Positions 8,044 through 15,541 of a stretch of DNA of 22,638 nt are shown piece by piece; position 1 is the stretch's first letter; each line of letters opens with the position of its first letter. The notes beneath the pieces are model-generated. The model was not told the origin of the DNA. It searched no databases and saw nothing but the letters and a program-made list of their open reading frames with translations. The position numbers were made by a program, and so were the translations under genes. This DNA is from CAYQMF01 sp964418595. Its GTDB lineage: Bacteria > Planctomycetota > UBA1135 > UBA2386. The DNA lies in the NCBI GenBank assembly GCA_964418595.1, contig CAYQMF010000115.1, positions 1-22,638 of the forward strand. The letters are read 5' to 3'.

Positions 8044-9476
8044 CCGACCCATCCGCTTCCCTCACGCGCCGCGCCTTCCTGGCGCAGGGCACGCTCGCCC
8101 TCACGCCGGGACTCGTGCCGGCGGGCGGCGCCCACCGTCCGCCACGCGCGCGGCGCATCGTGTGGCTGATGCAGACGGGCGCCCCGTCGCACGTCGACCT
8201 GTTCGATCCCAAGCCGACGCTGCAGACGCGCGCGGGACAGGACCTGCCCGACTCGGTGCGCGGCGGCCAGCGCCTCACGACCATGACCGCCGGCCAGAAG
8301 CACTTCCCGCTGCTGCCGGCGCACCGACCGTTCCGCCGCTACGGCGCGTGCGGCCTCGAGCTGTCCGAGCTGCTGCCGTTCACCGGCGCGATCGCCGATC
8401 GCATCTGCCTCGTGCGCGGCATGCACACCGACGCGATCAACCACGCGCCGGCGGTGACCGAGTTACTCACCGGCCACCAGATCCCGGGGCGACCGAGCTT
8501 GGGCGCGTGGCTGGCGCACGCGCTCGGCCGCGAGAACCACGACGCCCCCGCGTTCCTGGTGCTGACCTCGCGCGATCGTGAGAACTCGTGCGGGCAGCTC
8601 CTCTACGACCATTACTGGGGCGCGGGCTTCCTGCCCTCGCAACTGCAGGGCGTGAAGCTGCACGGTCAGGGCGACCCGGTCCCCTACCTCGGCAACCCGC
8701 CCGGCGTGTCGGCGGCGGCCCGCGGTGACCTGCTCGAGGATCTCGCCGCGCTCAACGACGCGGCCTTCGCGCGTACCGGCGATCCCGAGACCCTGGCGCG
8801 CACCGCGCAGTACGAACTCGCGCACCGGATGCAGGCGAGCGTGCCGGAGCTGCTCGACCTGCGCGACGAACCGGAGAGCGTGGTCGCCATGTACGGACCC
8901 GACGCGCGTGTGCGCGGCACCTTCGCCAACAACTGCCTGCTGGCGCGCCGACTGCTGGAACGCGGCGTGCGCTGCGTGCAGCTCATGCACGCCGGCTGGG
9001 ACCAGCACAACAACCTGCCGACGCAGCTCGCCATCCAGTGTCGCGACACCGACCAGCCGTCGGCGGCGCTGGTGCAGGACCTCGCGCAGCGCGGGCTGCT
9101 CGACGACACGGTGGTGGCGTGGGGCGGCGAGTTCGGACGCACGCCGTTCTGCCAGGGCGATCCCAAGGCGACGCGCTACGGGCGCGACCACCACGGCAAC
9201 GCGTTCTCGATCTGGCTCGCGGGCGCGGGCGTGCGCGCGGGGTCCGTCTTCGGGGCGAGCGACGAGTTCGGCTACAACCTCGTCGACCGCACCGGCAACG
9301 TGATCCGCCCGACCAAGCACACCCCGCACCGCGATGCGGTGCACGTGCATGACCTGCAAGCAACGTTGCTGCATCTGCTGGGCCTCGACCACGAGGCGCT
9401 GACCTTCCTCCACCAGGGCCGCCGCTTCCGCCTCACCGACGTGTTCGGTCGCGTGGTGCCGGAGCTGCTGGTCTGA
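8040..9476 (+). CDS. DUF1501 domain-containing protein with Tat signal
   Basis: 478 residues from ATG 8040, chosen over GTG 8031 because it forms the ATGA overlap and puts a twin-arginine motif near the N-terminus (SLTRRAFLAQGTLALTPG). Family hallmarks are RRIVWLMQTGAPSHVDLFDPKP near the N-terminus, RGMHTDAINHAPAVTELLTG, WGGEFGRTPFCQG (about residues 362-374), GRDHHGNAFSIWLAGAGVRAG and a closing DLQATLLHLLGLDHEAL. DUF1501 has a sulfatase/alkaline-phosphatase-like fold, but its substrate is not established. Almost all copies sit directly downstream of a PSD1 gene, as here. Tat export in a folded state suggests a periplasmic metalloenzyme, but this is inference. Confidence 0.95.
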   Translation: MTDPSASLTRRAFLAQGTLALTPGLVPAGGAHRPPRARRIVWLMQTGAPSHVDLFDPKPTLQTRAGQDLPDSVRGGQRLTTMTAGQKHFPLLPAHRPFRRYGACGLELSELLPFTGAIADRICLVRGMHTDAINHAPAVTELLTGHQIPGRPSLGAWLAHALGRENHDAPAFLVLTSRDRENSCGQLLYDHYWGAGFLPSQLQGVKLHGQGDPVPYLGNPPGVSAAARGDLLEDLAALNDAAFARTGDPETLARTAQYELAHRMQASVPELLDLRDEPESVVAMYGPDARVRGTFANNCLLARRLLERGVRCVQLMHAGWDQHNNLPTQLAIQCRDTDQPSAALVQDLAQRGLLDDTVVAWGGEFGRTPFCQGDPKATRYGRDHHGNAFSIWLAGAGVRAGSVFGASDEFGYNLVDRTGNVIRPTKHTPHRDAVHVHDLQATLLHLLGLDHEALTFLHQGRRFRLTDVFGRVVPELLV

Positions 9477-9491
9477 GTCCGTGAGTACCCG

Positions 9492-10034
9492 ATGACCGAC
9501 CGCCGGCAGTTCCTCGCCACGGCCGCCGCCGCGGCGTTCTCCCTCTCTCTGCAAGACCCTGCGATCCAGGACCCCGCGCCGAAGCCCCCGCCGCGCTACC
9601 CCAAGACGCTGGTGGTCGTGCGCCACGCGGAGAAGGCCGCGGAGCCCGCCGACGATCCGGGGCTGACTCCGGTTGGCGACGTGCGCGCGGCCGCCCTCGC
9701 CTCGCTGTTCGGCAAGAGCGGGGTCACGCACCTGTTCGCGAGCGAGTTCAAGCGCACCCAGGCGACGCTGCAACCGCTGGCGACGGCGTGCGGAGTGAGC
9801 ATCGCGACGGCCAAGGCCGCCGACCGGCGCGGCCTCGTGGCGTCGCTCGAAGCCCTGCCGGCGCGCGCTGTCGCGGTCGTCGCGGGACACTCGAACACGG
9901 TGCCCGGACTCGTGGCCGCGCTGACGGGCGCGACCCATCGGGTGGAGATGGCGGAGACCGACTACGACCGCGTGTTCGTGATCACGAGGTGGGACGCCGG
10001 CGCGGCGGCCTCGGTGCTCGAGCTGCGCTTCTAG
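9492..10034 (+). CDS. Exported histidine phosphatase family protein
   Basis: 180 residues. The phosphoglycerate-mutase-like catalytic motif is VVVRHAEKA (His45 in RHAEK, the phosphohistidine residue). SEFKRTQAT (84-92) supplies the conserved Arg, and VAGHSNTVPGL has the second active-site His133. The C-terminal half is short compared with metabolic phosphoglycerate mutases, as in SixA-like or small phosphatase branches. The N-terminus (TDRRQFLATAAAAAFSLSLQDP) looks like a twin-arginine signal, so the enzyme probably acts outside the cytoplasm. It starts 15 bases after the DUF1501 stop on the same strand, and I infer it is the third gene of that operon. Its stop lies 9 bases from the stop of the convergent kinase gene. 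Substrate unknown. Confidence 0.88.
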   Translation: MTDRRQFLATAAAAAFSLSLQDPAIQDPAPKPPPRYPKTLVVVRHAEKAAEPADDPGLTPVGDVRAAALASLFGKSGVTHLFASEFKRTQATLQPLATACGVSIATAKAADRRGLVASLEALPARAVAVVAGHSNTVPGLVAALTGATHRVEMAETDYDRVFVITRWDAGAAASVLELRF

Positions 10035-10043
10035 TCCCGGAAT

Positions 10044-11651
10044 TCAGACGCTCAGCTCGCTGCCGCGCAACAAGCGGCCGAGCACCGCCATCGCCGTCTC
10101 TTCCGGCAGTTCGCGCGTCGTGGTCGTGAACACCGGCGCACCCTCGCCGACGTGCGGCGGCTCGAAGGCCTCGATCTCGCGCGCGAGGACCTCGAGGTCG
10201 GCGTCGGATTCCGAACCGCCGGCCGCCAGGCGGGCCGCGACGCGCGCGCGCACGACGTCGGGGTCGGGGGACACGTGCACCACGAGGCACGGCACCTTCC
10301 ACGCCGCTGCGAGTTCGAGGAACGGGATGCGCTGGTCGATGCGCCGGAAGCCGGCATCCACGATCACGGAGCGCCCGCGGTGCAGCACGTCCCGGGCCTC
10401 GGCCAGCATCGTGCGGTACGTCGCCTCGGTCATCTCCGCGCAGTAGATGCCCGCATCCGGCGCCGCGCGCCGGGACTCGCCCGGCGGCACACCCGCGAGC
10501 CGCTTGCGCACGTGGTCGCTGTTGACGACGACGCACTCCAGGTTGGGGGCGAGCGCCGCGGCGACCGTGCTCTTGCCGCAGCCAGGCAGGCCGCAGAGGA
10601 GCACGAGGCTCGGCGGCACCGCGTAGCCGGCGGCGAGGTTGAAGTACCCCACCGCATCGGCGCGGGCGCGGGCGCGCGCTTCGCCCCGGGTCTGCGCCGC
10701 GCGCAGCGCCGCGACCTTGCCCCGCACCCAGGCGCGGTACGCCTTGTACACGTCGATCACATCGACGAGGCCGACGTCGCCGCTGCGCGTGACGTACTCG
10801 CGGAGCAGGAAATCGGACGCGCCGCGCCAGGCACGGCGGTCGAGGTCCATGAGGAGGAAGGCGAGGTCGAGCCCGACGTCGCCGCAACGCAACCGCGGGT
10901 CGAACTCGAGCCGGTCGTAGATCACGAGCCCGCCCTCGCGCACATCGCGGAAGCAGATGTTGCCCGCGTGCAGGTCACCGTGGCCGTCGCAGGCACGTCC
11001 ATCGCGCACGCGCGCGGCGAGCGTCTCCTCGTGCTCGTGCAGGAAGTGCAGCGCCCAGGCCTCGACGAGATCGTGGACGTCGCTGGTCACCGGATGCGTC
11101 GGACCCTCGCCGGCGAGATCGTCGGTCGCTGCGAAGTTCGCCTCCAGCAACGCGCGCACCGCCGCTGGCGACGCGCACGCATCCACCTCGCTCCCGCGCC
11201 GCGCGTGGGCATGGAACGAAACGAGGCGCGCCGCGAGGTCGCGCAGCATCGCGTTGTCCAGGTGGCCGCGGTCGAGCAGGACGTCGAGCATCAGGTTGCC
11301 CGGCAGACGCTCCATCTCCACGGCATGCTCGACGATCTCCCCCGCGCCGCCGAGGTGCAGGCTGCCATCGCGCCGTCGGATGGGCACGACGCCCCGATAG
11401 ACGCCGCTCGCCAACGCCGCGTTCAGCTCGACCTCCTGGCGGCAGAACCACTCGCGCCGTTCGCGCGTGCTGAAGTCGAGGAAGTCGGTCGCGACGGGCT
11501 TCTTCACCTTGTAGGCGCGCGCACCGGCCAGGAACACGAACGAGATGTGCGTCTCGATCACCGCAACCTCGGACAGGCGGCCGGGGTACGCACTCGGCTG
11601 CGACAGCGCGGCGACGATGGCCGCGAACAGGTCGGATTCGGCGCGGGTCAT
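10044..11651 (-). CDS. Two-domain kinase: aminoglycoside-phosphotransferase-like plus P-loop (AAA-type) kinase
   Basis: 535 residues. The N-terminal half is a protein-kinase-like phosphotransferase: YKVKKPV (Lys48-51, nucleotide-binding Lys region), CDGHGDLHAGNICF with the catalytic HGD at 224-226, and VIYDRLEFDPRLRCGDVGLDLAFL with metal-binding Asp246. The C-terminal half is a separate P-loop kinase: Walker A GLPGCGKST (354-362), then NSDHVRKRL and a gluconate/zeta-toxin-like region with VIVDAGFRR. Fusions of these two modules are known in proteobacteria as uncharacterised bifunctional kinases. Its ATG overlaps the stop of the heptosyltransferase gene (ATGA), so the pair is co-translated. 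A role in phosphorylating a sugar of the envelope glycan is possible, but the substrate cannot be read from sequence. Cytoplasmic. Confidence 0.9.
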   Translation of the reverse strand: MTRAESDLFAAIVAALSQPSAYPGRLSEVAVIETHISFVFLAGARAYKVKKPVATDFLDFSTRERREWFCRQEVELNAALASGVYRGVVPIRRRDGSLHLGGAGEIVEHAVEMERLPGNLMLDVLLDRGHLDNAMLRDLAARLVSFHAHARRGSEVDACASPAAVRALLEANFAATDDLAGEGPTHPVTSDVHDLVEAWALHFLHEHEETLAARVRDGRACDGHGDLHAGNICFRDVREGGLVIYDRLEFDPRLRCGDVGLDLAFLLMDLDRRAWRGASDFLLREYVTRSGDVGLVDVIDVYKAYRAWVRGKVAALRAAQTRGEARARARADAVGYFNLAAGYAVPPSLVLLCGLPGCGKSTVAAALAPNLECVVVNSDHVRKRLAGVPPGESRRAAPDAGIYCAEMTEATYRTMLAEARDVLHRGRSVIVDAGFRRIDQRIPFLELAAAWKVPCLVVHVSPDPDVVRARVAARLAAGGSESDADLEVLAREIEAFEPPHVGEGAPVFTTTTRELPEETAMAVLGRLLRGSELSV

Positions 11652-12754
11652 GACCGCCCAACCCCGCCGGACGCCCGGGCCTTTCCCGGAAAGCGACGGA
11701 GCAGGTCCTCACCGGCCGCGACGACCTCGTCCGTCGTGATCCACTGCATGCAGTTCTGGTGGCCGAGCGGACACACCTTGCGGTGGCACGGTGAGCACTC
11801 GATCTCCTTGCGCAGGAGCACGGTCTCGTCGAGGCAGTAGTTGGTGTACCGGGGATCGGTGGGCCCCATGATGCAGACCGTCGGCACCTCGAACGCGATC
11901 GCGATGTGACGGGGTCCGGTGTCGGTGGTGATCATGAGTCGCGCCCGGCGGACCAGGGCCTTCAGATGCGCGAGCGACAGGATCGGGTCGGTGGTGTCGA
12001 GGGCACGCGCGGCGGTCGCGATGCCGCGCACGAGGTCGACCTCGGCCGGGCCGGCGAGGAAGATCGGCACGAGGCCGTGTGCCTTGGCGAAGTGGCGCCC
12101 CACCGCCGCGAAGCGGTCGGCCACCCACAGCTTGCTCGCACCGAACGATGCGCCGGCGTTGAGGAGGACGAGCGGCGCGTCGGGAGCGAGACCCCGCTCG
12201 CGCAGCCAGCCGTCGACCCACGCGTCTTCCGCCGCACTCACCGCGAGCTGCGGCCGGTCCGCCACCGGCGGCAGGCCCAGGAGATCGAGCAGCGCGGCGT
12301 AGTAGTGCGGCATCGGCCTGGGCACGCGGCGGGGCCCATGGCGCGACAGCAGCGGGCGGTTGCGCTCCGCGCGCAGGCCCATCGTCATGGTGAAGGGTCG
12401 GCCCTGCGTGTAGCCGAGGCGCAGCGGGATCCCCGCCAGACGCACGAGCAGCCCGGTCTGCAGCGAGTTCGGCAACACCACCGCGGCGTCGAACCGCAGT
12501 TTCTTCAGGGCGCGTGCCTCCGCGCGCAGCGCCGACAGGCCCTTGGTCTTGGGCATGGGCAGGACCTCGTCGACGAACGCCGCGCCGGAGAGCAGCGGCG
12601 CCAGGTACGGGCGGACGCCGACGGCGAGATGCGCGTCGGGCCAACCGGCACGCAGGCGAGCGAGTGCGGGCGTTGCCATGACGAGGTCGCCCACCCAGTT
12701 GGGTGCCCGCACGAAGACGCGCTGCGGGGGCGGGACCGTGTGGCGAGGCGTCAC
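11648..12754 (-). CDS. waaF: Glycosyltransferase family 9, lipopolysaccharide heptosyltransferase II-like
   Basis: 368 residues from GTG 12754, set by an AAGGAGAA ribosome binding site 8 bases upstream; the longer frame to 12883 lacks support. The N-terminus begins RVFVRAPNWVGDLVMATPAL, the GT9 acceptor-domain opening. The donor-side region has VLLNAGASFGASKLWVADRF, ADRFAAVG and ITTDTGPRHIAIAFEVPTV. The C-terminal cysteine cluster CSPCHRKVCPLGHQNCMQ is characteristic of heptosyltransferase II. The family transfers L-glycero-D-manno-heptose from ADP-heptose to the LPS inner core at the cytoplasmic membrane face. Its presence fits a Gram-negative-type outer membrane with LPS-like glycolipid. 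The stop overlaps the kinase start. The exact sugar transferred is uncertain, so the symbol is a best match rather than a proven orthologue. Confidence 0.85.
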   Translation of the reverse strand: MTPRHTVPPPQRVFVRAPNWVGDLVMATPALARLRAGWPDAHLAVGVRPYLAPLLSGAAFVDEVLPMPKTKGLSALRAEARALKKLRFDAAVVLPNSLQTGLLVRLAGIPLRLGYTQGRPFTMTMGLRAERNRPLLSRHGPRRVPRPMPHYYAALLDLLGLPPVADRPQLAVSAAEDAWVDGWLRERGLAPDAPLVLLNAGASFGASKLWVADRFAAVGRHFAKAHGLVPIFLAGPAEVDLVRGIATAARALDTTDPILSLAHLKALVRRARLMITTDTGPRHIAIAFEVPTVCIMGPTDPRYTNYCLDETVLLRKEIECSPCHRKVCPLGHQNCMQWITTDEVVAAGEDLLRRFPGKARASGGVGRS

Positions 12755-12762
12755 GCGCCCAG

Positions 12763-12770
12763 TTCTCCTT
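12763..12770 (-). promoter_or_regulatory. Ribosome binding site AAGGAGAA for the heptosyltransferase
   Basis: AAGGAGAA on the minus strand, 8 bases before GTG 12754. It decides the start of the GT9 gene and is one of the few strong Shine-Dalgarno sequences in the window. A possible minus-strand -10, TATCCT, lies at 12790-12795. Confidence 0.7.
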
Positions 12771-12866
12771 GGACAAGCATCTCCGGGCGAGGATAACTGG
12801 CGCGTCCAGCCGCCACGGGGAACAATCCCCGTCCCCTTCGCGCACGCGCGTCCACCGCCCCCCGCC

Positions 12867-12880
12867 CCATTCCAGAATGG
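12867..12880. repeat. Perfect inverted repeat over the Tex start codon
   Basis: CCATTC-CA-GAATGG, with 6-base arms and a 2-base centre. The right arm contains the ATG of the Tex gene (12877). As RNA the loop would be too tight for full pairing, so a protein-binding site is as likely as a hairpin. It may be chance in a short window. Confidence 0.3.
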
Positions 12881-15336
12881 CATCCGAAGCGATCCTCGCC
12901 CGCTTGCAGGCCGAGTTCGACAGTCCCGCCGAGCACATCCGTACCGTCGTCGGTCTGCTCGATGAAGGCGCTCCCCCGCAGTTCATCAGCCGCTTCCGGC
13001 GCCTGGAGACGGGCGACCTTGGCGAAGAGCGGATCGCGGCGATCGCCGAGCGCCTCGCGGCCCTCGTCGAGATGGATGCGCGCAAGGCAGCGATCTGCCA
13101 GCAGGCGGAGCAGCAGGGCAAGCTCACCGACGAACTGAAGGAATCGCTCGAGCGGTCGTTCGATCAGGACTTCATCGACGACGTGTACCAGTCGTTCCGC
13201 CCGCGGCGCCGGACGCCCGCGGTGCAGGCGGAGGAGAAGGGCGTGGGCCCGCTGGCGTTGGCCATCCACCACCGCCAGCTCGGGGAGCAGTCGCCGCTCG
13301 CCGCAGCCGGGGCCTACCTGAGCGAGGAGCACGGGCTGACCACGCCGGAGGCGGTGCTCGAGCAGGTGGTTCTGATCCTGGCGGAGCGGTACGGCAACGA
13401 CCCGCACGTGCGCGCCAAGGTGCGCGGCGAACTGAGCCGCGGCATCCTGCGCGCGGAGGTCGTGGCCCCGACCAAGAAGGGGGCGTCGCGCTACCAGAGC
13501 CTGTTCAACCTCGACGAGCCGGTCCGGCGGATCGCGCCGTCGCGCATGCTCGCCCTGCGCCGAGCCGAGTGGGAAGGGATCCTCAAGCTCAGCCTGCACC
13601 TGCTCGACGGGCGAGCGCGCGAGATCATGCACGAGCGCTTCGGCCAGGAGCTGACGGCGGAGACTCCGCTCGCCGAGTTCCTCGACCTCGTGTTCCAGCA
13701 CGCCTACCTGAACGTGATCTGGCCGAGCTGCGAGAACGACGTGCGCCGTCGCCTCAAGGAGAAGGCCGATCGCGACACCGTGCGCACGCTGGCGCGCAGC
13801 TACCGCTCGCAGCTCATGGCGCCACCCTTGGGACCCAAGCGCGCGTTCGGCGTGCGCGCCTCTGGCAAGGCCTTGTGGCTGGTGGCCCTCGGCGAGGACG
13901 GCTCGATCACCAAGAACATCACGCTGCAGGTCGACAACGAACAGCACGTGACGGAGGCCGTCGACCTCTTCGTGCAGTGGATGACGGAACTCGAGCCGGC
14001 GGCCATCGCCATTCCGCACGGCCGGCGCCAGGACCGGGCGCAGAAGCTCGTCGACCAGGCGGTCGCGAAGCTCGAACCGGCGAAGCGGCCGATGGTCGTG
14101 CCGGTCGACGAGGGTGCGTCGGCGATCTGGGCGACGAGCGCCACCGGGCGCAAGGCGATGCCCGACGCGGACGTCGGCGTGCGCACGGCGACGAGCCTCG
14201 CCCGCCGCCTGCAGGATCCGATGGCGGAGCTGCTGGGCATGGACGTGCGGACCCTGGGCTTCGGGCAGAGCCTCGACGACGTGCACCAGCGTCTGCTGCA
14301 CGGCGCGATGGACGCCGTGGTGGCGTCGTGCGTGGCGCGCGTCGGCGTGGACGTCAACGTCGCCGACGCCGACCAGCTCCGGCAGGTGCCGGGCGTCGAC
14401 GCGCAGCTCGCCGGACGCATCGTGTCGCACCGCAAGCAGAACGGTCCGTTCCGTACGCTCGAGGCCCTGAAGGGCGTGGAGGGCATCGACGACCGGGTCT
14501 GGCGCAACATCGCCGGGTTCGTGCGGGTCTTCGGCGGCGACAACCCCCTGGACGCGACCGAGCTGCACCCGGAGCAGTACGGGTTCGCCGAGAAGATCGC
14601 GGCGAAGGAGGGCAAGCCGGTCGCCGAGTTGCTCGGCCGCGATCTGAGCTTCGTGCCGATCCGCGAGTGGATCGAGGGCGGCCTCAGCCGCGAGTTCGTG
14701 CGCGAGGTGATCGACGCGCTGTCATCGTACGGCAAGGACTCGCGCGGCGCGCTCGAGCCGGGCGCCATGCGTCGGTCGCTGTCGATGGCCGAGCTGAAGT
14801 TCGGCCTCGAACTCGAAGGCCGGATCACGAACCTCACCGAGTTCGGCGCTTTCGTCGACATCGGGGTGGGCCACGACGGCCTCATCCACATCTCGCAGAT
14901 CCCGCGCGAACGACTCGTCGACGGCGATCAGATGCTGTGCGTCGGCGAGGTCGTGCGTTGCTTCGTGGGCCGCGTCGATGCGGAGAAGCAGCGCATCAGC
15001 CTGTCGCTGCACAAGCCCGTCGCCGAGGACGCCGAGCGCGGCCAACCCGGCCGCGGTCCGCGTGGCCCGCGGCGCGAAGACAACCGCCGCGGCGGAGGGG
15101 AGCGGGAACACCGGCGCGATCGATCCGGCCGTGGCGATCGACCCCGCGACGACGACCGCCGCGGCGGCACGGGTGGAGTGCGGCGTCCCTTCGGCCAACC
15201 GCGCGTGATCACGATCGAGAGCGAGAAGGCTCGCGAGGAAGTGCGCGGTCACAAGGGCGAACTGCGCTCGCTCGCGGGCCTCAAGTCGCTGTTGCAACCG
15301 AAGAGCGACAAGCCTGCGGAGCCGAAGTCGGACTGA
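12877..15336 (+). CDS. tex: Tex family S1 RNA-binding transcription accessory protein
   Basis: 819 residues from ATG 12877; no better start lies closer, and the upstream extension to 12703 antisenses the GT9 5' region. Order of domains: Tex N-terminal helical region (residues about 1-300, with DEGAPPQFISRFRRLETGDL and FIDDVYQSFRPRRRTPA); YqgF-like domain (about 320-470, with VPVDEGASAIWATSA and RRLQDPMAELLGMDV); helix-hairpin-helix (about 500-550, LRQVPGVDAQLAGRIVSHR); and S1 domain (about 641-714, EGRITNLTEFGAFVDIGVG, DGLIHISQIP). A Gly/Arg-rich tail follows at about 725-770. The usual YqgF DPG-type opening is replaced by FGVRASGKALWL, so nuclease activity is unlikely, as in other Tex proteins. 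Tex binds RNA and affects transcription; cytoplasmic. It is divergently transcribed from the GT9 gene across 122 bases. Confidence 0.93.
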   Translation: MASEAILARLQAEFDSPAEHIRTVVGLLDEGAPPQFISRFRRLETGDLGEERIAAIAERLAALVEMDARKAAICQQAEQQGKLTDELKESLERSFDQDFIDDVYQSFRPRRRTPAVQAEEKGVGPLALAIHHRQLGEQSPLAAAGAYLSEEHGLTTPEAVLEQVVLILAERYGNDPHVRAKVRGELSRGILRAEVVAPTKKGASRYQSLFNLDEPVRRIAPSRMLALRRAEWEGILKLSLHLLDGRAREIMHERFGQELTAETPLAEFLDLVFQHAYLNVIWPSCENDVRRRLKEKADRDTVRTLARSYRSQLMAPPLGPKRAFGVRASGKALWLVALGEDGSITKNITLQVDNEQHVTEAVDLFVQWMTELEPAAIAIPHGRRQDRAQKLVDQAVAKLEPAKRPMVVPVDEGASAIWATSATGRKAMPDADVGVRTATSLARRLQDPMAELLGMDVRTLGFGQSLDDVHQRLLHGAMDAVVASCVARVGVDVNVADADQLRQVPGVDAQLAGRIVSHRKQNGPFRTLEALKGVEGIDDRVWRNIAGFVRVFGGDNPLDATELHPEQYGFAEKIAAKEGKPVAELLGRDLSFVPIREWIEGGLSREFVREVIDALSSYGKDSRGALEPGAMRRSLSMAELKFGLELEGRITNLTEFGAFVDIGVGHDGLIHISQIPRERLVDGDQMLCVGEVVRCFVGRVDAEKQRISLSLHKPVAEDAERGQPGRGPRGPRREDNRRGGGEREHRRDRSGRGDRPRDDDRRGGTGGVRRPFGQPRVITIESEKAREEVRGHKGELRSLAGLKSLLQPKSDKPAEPKSD

Positions 15337-15412
15337 CCGACGCCCACGCGCGTCGATCGCGCGGCTTTCGCTCCACCGTTCGCAAGCTCGGCGGCGCGCT
15401 CTGACGCACCCC

Positions 15413-15450
15413 GCCCTGCCCCGGGCTTGCCCAATGAACCCGGGCAGGGC
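15413..15450 (+). terminator. Hairpin after tex, overlapping the next promoter
   Basis: GCCCTGCCCCGGG (15413-15425) and CCCGGGCAGGGC (15439-15450) pair with a single bulged C, 76 bases after the Tex stop, with a 13-base loop. There is no T-run after it, so intrinsic termination is only a possibility. The loop contains the -35 candidate of the next gene. The rest of 15337-15541 shows no gene. Confidence 0.4.
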
Positions 15451-15456
15451 TACACT
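15427..15456 (+). promoter_or_regulatory. Putative sigma70-type promoter of the secreted protein gene
   Basis: TTGCCC at 15427-15432, an 18-base spacer and TACACT at 15451-15456. The predicted transcript starts near 15463, giving an 80-base leader to ATG 15542 with a Shine-Dalgarno AGGA at 15528-15531. The -10 hexamer matches the TANNCT pattern seen before three leaderless genes in the window. Confidence 0.45.
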
Positions 15457-15541
15457 TGGCGTGTTCCCTGTGCACGATCGCGCACCGCGCGGCGTGCCAT
15501 TCACCCTGCTCCTCCTCTTTCCAGAAAAGGACCCCTTCCGT

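Noticed and set aside
6322..8052. 576-codon open frame on the minus strand
   Set aside because: Antisense to the PSD1 gene, whose domains and haem motifs are clear; the minus frame is an artefact of high GC.
12751..14568. 605-codon minus-strand frame under tex
   Set aside because: His/Arg/Val-rich shadow; the Tex domains on the plus strand are unambiguous.
15434..15541. ATG 15434 as start of the secreted protein
   Set aside because: It lies in the hairpin and before the predicted promoter; ATG 15542 has both a ribosome binding site and a signal peptide.
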